From: Nageia nagi
Taxonomy: Eukaryota > Pinophyta
DNA length: 64,000 nucleotides
Assembly: GCA_050084985.1 (NCBI GenBank)
Contig: JBITNC010000001.1
Coordinates: 91,450,001-91,514,000, forward strand
Direction: 5' to 3'
Both the position numbers and the translations under genes were made by a program. Below, piece by piece: positions 59,165-64,000 of this stretch. A model generated the notes under the pieces. It had not been told where the DNA came from, did not search any database, and saw only the letters and a program-made list of their open reading frames with translations. Each line of letters begins with the position of its first letter. The first letter of the stretch is position 1.

Positions 59165-60080
59165 TCACCTGTTCAAAACGCGATAGAGTAAAGAAATCGG
59201 ATTCTGAATCAAGCTCATAATAGTACCAGTTGCATTCATGCCATGCAATACCTTGGAGAAAGGATTTGGACGAGCCTTTAAACCCCGCTTAGCACAAAAA
59301 TCACCCAAATCTAAGTTCGAAATTAACAATACACAAGGATTTGGACGAGCCTTTAAACCCCACTTAGCACAAAAATCACCCAAATCTAAGTTCGAAATTA
59401 ACAATACACACTAATTCTGGAAGATCAGAAAGCCTCAGATCCGTTTACCCGCTCATTGCCATGATTCAGAGAAGAAAAATGATCGATTCGAACCATGAAA
59501 CGCTTACCAGATCTCCCTTATCGATATATTTTCTTCAAACCCTCGTGCTCCTGAAACCCTCAAAAAACAATACTAGAGAGAATATTCTGAATTGTAACGT
59601 TTTCCAAATTAACCTTTTTAATTTAATTTGTGACAAAAACGTGGGAAGTGCATCGGAGTCTCTGATTTCAATTTTAAATGGTAGTAAGACAGGTGGCGAG
59701 AGGTGCCCGCGGACTCGGCGGAGTGTTATGAAATTTAATTATGAGAAATGGTCACATCCACCCAACTGCTACGCTGGCATTACGAATCATGTAGTTGCGT
59801 GCGTGTATCGAATATGTGCTACGCTGGCATTAACATTTCCTTTGTTCCGGCCAGATCCGACGACTGAGATCATGTCTTTGCGTGATTTATGGATATCGGT
59901 GGGCCCGAGGCGCTTGACCGTTGTGATCTGGACTTTTGTCATGTGGAGCGTCGTGGGTCCCACATGGGGAATCAGTTGGATGTTTCTATGCTGGATGTGT
60001 TGGCCGACCTCGTCACCCTCATCAGGCTTCAAATTTGACGTCTGCTCCTTTCCGTCAATAAAGTTTCTCTGACGGTTTCA
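59165..60080. promoter_or_regulatory. GC-richer promoter-like island
   Basis: Base composition and complexity rise sharply. It contains GGTGGGCCC (59898-59906) and GTGGGTCCCAC (59953-59963), which match TCP-type and site-II promoter motifs, and TTGACC (59914-59919), a W-box. The minus strand has ATGGCAATGAGCGG followed by GTAAAC near 59460, a possible short first exon, but no gene follows. A + frame of 203 residues (59461-60072) has no known domain and I regard it as chance. TGCTACGCTGGCATTA occurs twice (59768, 59818). Confidence 0.35.
59261..59410. repeat. 75-bp tandem duplication
   Basis: AGGATTTGGACGAGCC starts two adjacent 75-bp copies at 59261 and 59336 that differ at about one position, so the duplication is recent. 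It also explains the 79-residue minus-strand frame, which reads the same 25 residues twice. Confidence 0.9.
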
Positions 60081-61000
60081 ATATTTTAATGCCCATCAAA
60101 TTTTTTTATGTCCTTTCAAATATATTAGTAACACCATAAAATTATCTTTTATGTGAATTAAATTTAAATATTTTTAATTATATATAAATATTTTTAAATA
60201 AATATATATACAAATATCAATATTATAGATGAATATTTTAAAAAATCAATGAATTTATAATTTTTTATTTTATATATATATATATGGTAATAAAAAATAT
60301 ATATTGATTTTATGTAACGAGTAGAAAAATAAATAAGTTGTAAAAAACATTTAAAAAGTCCAAAAACATTCAATACGAGCAGTAAATTTCAACCTTGCTC
60401 CTCACCATCACCCTGCAAGCTAACTTGGATTTTTAATCATGATCGTCTTTTTCTAAGCAACATTCTATATCCATCATATATTTTTGTATTTACTTATATT
60501 GTTCAACTTTGTATTTATTTTATGCTTAGTTGACGATAATGTCTTCTAAATAATTTTCATTTATTAGTTGAGGATTGTAGTTTGAAATGAAGGATAATAT
60601 CATGATTGATTATGGTTCGAAATTTAATATATCTATGATGGAAGTTTGTGTAGAATTTTAGGTATGATACAAATGGTTATTAAAAAGAAAATGATTAAGG
60701 TTTTGATATTGTGGTTCGAAATGGTTGATCTTAACTTTATCATAATTTATTTTATGTATGTATTAGTTTACCTTACAATAAACTTTTAAGTAGACAGGTA
60801 GATCATTGGAGTTATCAATAAAGATAAATATTTTTACGCATTTGTTAAAAAGAAAGAATTAATCGTTCCCTCTAGTAATTTGACACTAACGGGGAGCATT
60901 GAAAAATTTGGTGGGCTTGCATCTTTTTTATCGATGCATTGAACGAATTTGCATGGATAAAGATAAATCAAATAGGTGTTAGTGATTATCATGTCGAAGA
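60081..61000. other. Gene-free AT-rich DNA
   Basis: Contains an (AT)n run at about 60265-60285. No coding motif or RNA gene recognised. Confidence 0.4.
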
Positions 61001-61004
61001 ATGA

Positions 61005-61250
61005 AGCATTAGTAAGACATTTGGAGTGCTTGGAAGGCCACCCAAGTTCAAATCGTCACATGTGATTTTATAACATCACTTAGAAAAAAAAATTGCACTT
61101 TTATAAATTCTTGGTGGTAATATGCAAAATGCAAATTACCACCATGAATTTGTAAGAAAAAAAAAATTGCATGCAAATTACCATTGTGAATTTGCAAGAA
61201 AAAAAATTTGCATGCAAATTACCACCAAGAGTTTGTACGTCAGAAAAAAA
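61005..61250. repeat. SINE-like B-box relic and ~41-bp tandem triplication
   Basis: CCCAAGTTCAAATCGTC at about 61043 resembles a tRNA B box, followed by poly-A at about 61083; it may be a short SINE relic. At 61132-61250 a ~41-bp unit beginning AAATTACCA(C/T)(C/T)(A/G)(T/A)GAATTTG and containing poly-A and TTGCATGC is present three times. Confidence 0.4.
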
Positions 61251-61978
61251 AACATCAATAAGCATGTATGTCAAATCACCTACTTGATACGCACTACCAA
61301 GTTGTCAGGGGTAATAATTCCCTGATTTAATGATCAACTTATTTTTTACTACCTTAATGTTTGAATATTTTTAGATAGGTAAGAATGTCCAAGTAAATAG
61401 ATGTCAAATTCTAAGATAATGTAAAATTAAGAATAATTAAAAAAATCATAATCAAAAGATTTTAAAAATGAGAATTTATATAAAGGAATATTGATAGTTG
61501 TGTTATGTATTTCACATATATGAAATTTGAAATATTAAAAAACAAACAGCTAAGAAATTTGAAATAGTAGTGGGTCCAACTAGGCATCAAGTTCCAAGGA
61601 ATCCTCAAAATTCCATGATAACTAAAATAAATGATAATATTTAGCATTGTTATTAACCCAACACTAACATTACTGTATTATCATGACATTTGACTTATTA
61701 TTTTTAACATTTTCCATAGCTTTTGCATGTAATAAATCTAAATTTTATCATATTTTACATGATTTTTATAATAAAGGTTTATTACATTATAAGCGTATTC
61801 TCTTCACAGTTGGAGGTTTTTTGGAATCAACAATTGAGAAAGTGTGACAAGGGTAGGCATATGATTGAAAAAATCTGGTCCATAGGTCCATTGATTTCAT
61901 AGTTTTGAACAAATTTCTCTAGAAGAGATCATAGTAATATGTCAAAATCATTGTTAGAATTTGGTGTAAGTTGTCAAA

Positions 61979-62378
61979 TTACTCAAATGGAGAGGACATG
62001 GTAGGATTGAACTCCATGACAAGCAATGACATGTTGAAATACTTCCTGAGCTGTGTTACTACCCCATTCTCCAGGGTCCAGACATGCACCTAGTACAAGG
62101 ATTCTCCCTCATGGCCTTCCACTAGTACCTTGTTGGGAAGCAGGGTGAAAGAGAGGGGGCTGAAGGTGAGGCGATCACAACTAGTGAGAAATTGCATCAA
62201 ATGCTAGCAGTGGGAAGGATCATGGAACCAACATTCTAAATCCGGAGCCAAAATACAATGTAAGGTTTCTACATCACCAAAGCCTAGCACATCATATAGC
62301 TCATGCACCACGTCTTTATTCTTCTCTTTTGTTTCTTCCAATGCCAGTTCAAGGGCCTGGGATTTGAACCCACGATGT
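61979..62378 (-). pseudogene. WI12 / SAG20-type wound-induced protein pseudogene
   Basis: On the minus strand one continuous frame runs from about 62378 to a TAA at 61979-61981. It reads VVHELYDVLGFGDVETLHCI, LAPDLECWFHDPSH, MQFLTSC, PLSFTLLPNKVLVEGHEGE, VHVWTLENGVVTQLRKYFNM, SLLVMEF, matching the wound-induced protein family (PF07107; WI12, Arabidopsis SAG20/WIN1) almost end to end: ...LAPDLEWWFHGPP...WVHAWTV..GI.TQVREYFNT. Two TAG codons interrupt it: at 62206-62204, in place of Gln, and at 62092-62090, in place of Trp. Each is a single transition from the expected codon. The expected ATG at the start is also absent. The family has about 105 residues, is induced by wounding, salt and senescence, and has no known enzymatic role. 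The promoter and leader are still recognisable. Confidence 0.88.
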
Positions 62379-62474
62379 AAAATGCAAAAGGAAAGAAAGA
62401 GAGAGAGGTTTCTTTAGAAGGGATAGATATGAGGAGGGCTAAGTTAGCGGCACTTTAGAGGTTAGAAGTTTGGC

Positions 62475-62482
62475 TATTTATA
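62475..62482 (-). promoter_or_regulatory. TATA box of the WI12-like pseudogene
   Basis: On the minus strand TATAAATA lies about 100 bp before the decayed start, followed by a pyrimidine-rich leader (CCTCTCTCTCTTTCTTTCC near 62413-62395). This is the layout of a real plant promoter, so the copy came with its own upstream DNA rather than as a processed transcript. Confidence 0.6.
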
Positions 62483-62489
62483 GTCCAAT

Positions 62490-64000
62490 GCATAGCCTTG
62501 TTGTTGGCCTCATACTGATGTGATTGCCAGAATATGCTTATTTTGGAATCCACGTGACCACTTTTCGATAAATTTGGTTGAGGAGATGTGGCTTTTATCG
62601 TTATCGCACTTCATGTGGTTTTGATCCATGATTAATTTGGTCATTGCCTTTTTGCAGCCATGTGTTCATTTTTTACTTACTTTTATTTACGTGGTAGAAC
62701 CGGAATGGCGAATGTTGAGATGAATTTAGTGTAAATTGTTGAATTCGTTTTCCATGTCATTAATTCCTACAATATACCCATTGCACAAGGTTCCGATAGC
62801 TAATCTTATTTTTATACCTAAGCACTTCAACTGCTTTCTAGAAAAGGCTATAGCCATATATGAAATAGTTGGATTCATTTTTGAGTTATTGGAATACGGT
62901 GATGAGGATGGATGCAATTCATAGTTTGCTAAGTCCTCTAAGTATGCTACTGAAAAAACGAGCTCCATACGGTTGAAAAGTATGCATCAGATGGTTTGAA
63001 TGTGCCGCCACTTAGGTCACTATTAAGGGCTTTCATTTATTAATAAGCCTGTCTCTGAAAACTTACAAAACTCCTCTCAGATGTAATCGCCAGAATTATA
63101 AATTGAGACTAGTTAGTTTGATTGATTTTAAATAGTATAATGTTAATATTCATTAATATTAAAGAATATAACATTATTATTAACATCATGAATTTAAAGA
63201 TAAGGTAATAGATTCTGAAAAATAATTGTTGATTTAGTATGAAACTTTAATTAAAGAATTTGATGTGTAAGTTAGTATATGATAAAAGTTATAAATAAAC
63301 AAATTTAATTAATTTTAGAACATATATATTAAATATCTATTTTATATTTAAATATATGAATTTATAATATATATATATAATTATATATATATATATATAT
63401 ATATTTTATAGAAATTGTATTCTTTTATATGAGAAAGAATTTAGAAATTCTTTAAAAGATTTATAAATTCGAAGATGTGAATTTATATGAAGAGTTTAAA
63501 ATATTTAGATAAAGAAAATTGTTATTAAAATCATAAATTGTAAATATTATTTAGTATTGAGAAGCAATATGAAAATAATATTAGATTTATTGTAATCTTT
63601 TATGAGAAAAGATTAAATCAATATAGAAAATTGAATTAGCTTTTATCTTATTTTCTTAGCAATAAATTTTAGAAATGAGAATAATTGAAGAAAAGGGAAT
63701 GATTTAATTATTCTTTTTATTACTATCTTAGATAGTTAAAATAGGATTTTAAGTTAACTACAAGAAAAGAAAGTTGTACATTCTTATGATGTGATCAATG
63801 AATTTTATTAATTAAAGTTTAAACAAAAATATTTATTTTTATCCTATGAATCTAAGGTTGATAGATTCATCTTTTTACTCTTTTCAAGAATAGAAAATGT
63901 GATTTTTCTTAGGTGAATTGATTAGTCCTTGTGATGGAGTAGCATTCTAGGTGTTATGTATGAAAATGTTTGCATAAGTAGTTGCATTCTAGGAAAAGCT
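62490..64000. other. Gene-free AT-rich DNA to the window end
   Basis: No supported gene. The overlapping frames at 62726-62968 (-) and 62736-62924 (+) are mutually exclusive and match nothing I know. An (AT)n run lies at about 63366-63405. Confidence 0.4.

Noticed and set aside
59461-60072. 203-residue + frame
   Set aside because: No family similarity, odd composition with many Trp/Cys from GC-rich promoter-like DNA, and a weak start context.
62341-62378. Possible tRNA or SINE B box (GGGTTCAAATCCCAGG on the minus strand)
   Set aside because: It lies inside the WI12-like reading frame; no A box or cloverleaf partner was found at the right spacing, so chance is more likely.
1-64000. CRISPR array, prophage or bacterial operon
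   Set aside because: The tandem arrays have no unique spacers and coding content is plant and transposon; nothing bacterial was seen.

Overview
This is nuclear DNA from a land plant with a large, repeat-rich genome. It is AT-rich, long reading frames are scarce, plant-type LTR retrotransposons, CACTA and hAT elements dominate, and the one clear host gene is a plant-only BURP/polygalacturonase-beta type gene. The old nested elements, (CCCTAA)-like interstitial arrays and many minisatellites would fit a gymnosperm such as a conifer, but that placement is an inference. Nothing looks bacterial, organellar or viral.

Layout. 1-1238: gene-free repeat DNA. 1239-11893: an LTR retrotransposon on the + strand with decayed gag, no recognisable pol, and an antisense plant mobile domain (PMD) gene; a family of ~190-bp tandem repeats and a minisatellite-bearing repeat sit in its 3' half. 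12790-15070: decayed hAT transposase (-). About 16280-16390: inverted 5' fragment of a relative of the first element. 17513-23555: a well-preserved LTR retrotransposon with 734-bp LTRs, a 5-bp target duplication (TAGAC), an initiator-Met-type primer site and a purine tract; the slot normally held by gag carries a captured 5' part of the cohesin regulator gene PDS5, joined in frame with a retropepsin-like protease remnant. 25180-26250: unidentified decayed coding remnant. 29612-31570: BURP-domain gene (PG1-beta-like) interrupted by a one-base frameshift. 32870-33620: Copia gag remnant. 36780-45690: Ty3/gypsy element (-), Tat-like with two RNase H domains, split by a 25-bp minisatellite and a ~428-bp palindromic satellite. 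47900-51480: a second Ty3/gypsy pol (-) in which the extra RNase H lies upstream of RT. 51917-54600: CACTA TNP2 transposase remnant (-) with an unidentified upstream ORF and a 57-bp repeat. 55835-56395: degenerate telomere-like array. 56880-57850: inverted relative of the 9-10 kb minisatellite repeat. 58950-62490: two related fragments of a WI12/SAG20 wound-induced gene; the larger is a pseudogene with two stop codons but a recognisable TATA box and pyrimidine-rich leader. 59165-60080: GC-richer, promoter-like island.

Nothing here works as a pathway. The host content is one cell-wall gene and one wound-response pseudogene; the rest is layered transposon debris. The most unusual object is the PDS5-carrying LTR retrotransposon, followed by the antisense PMD gene in a gag-only LTR element. 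Most gene calls were made by reading translations by eye and matching remembered family motifs; no database search was possible.
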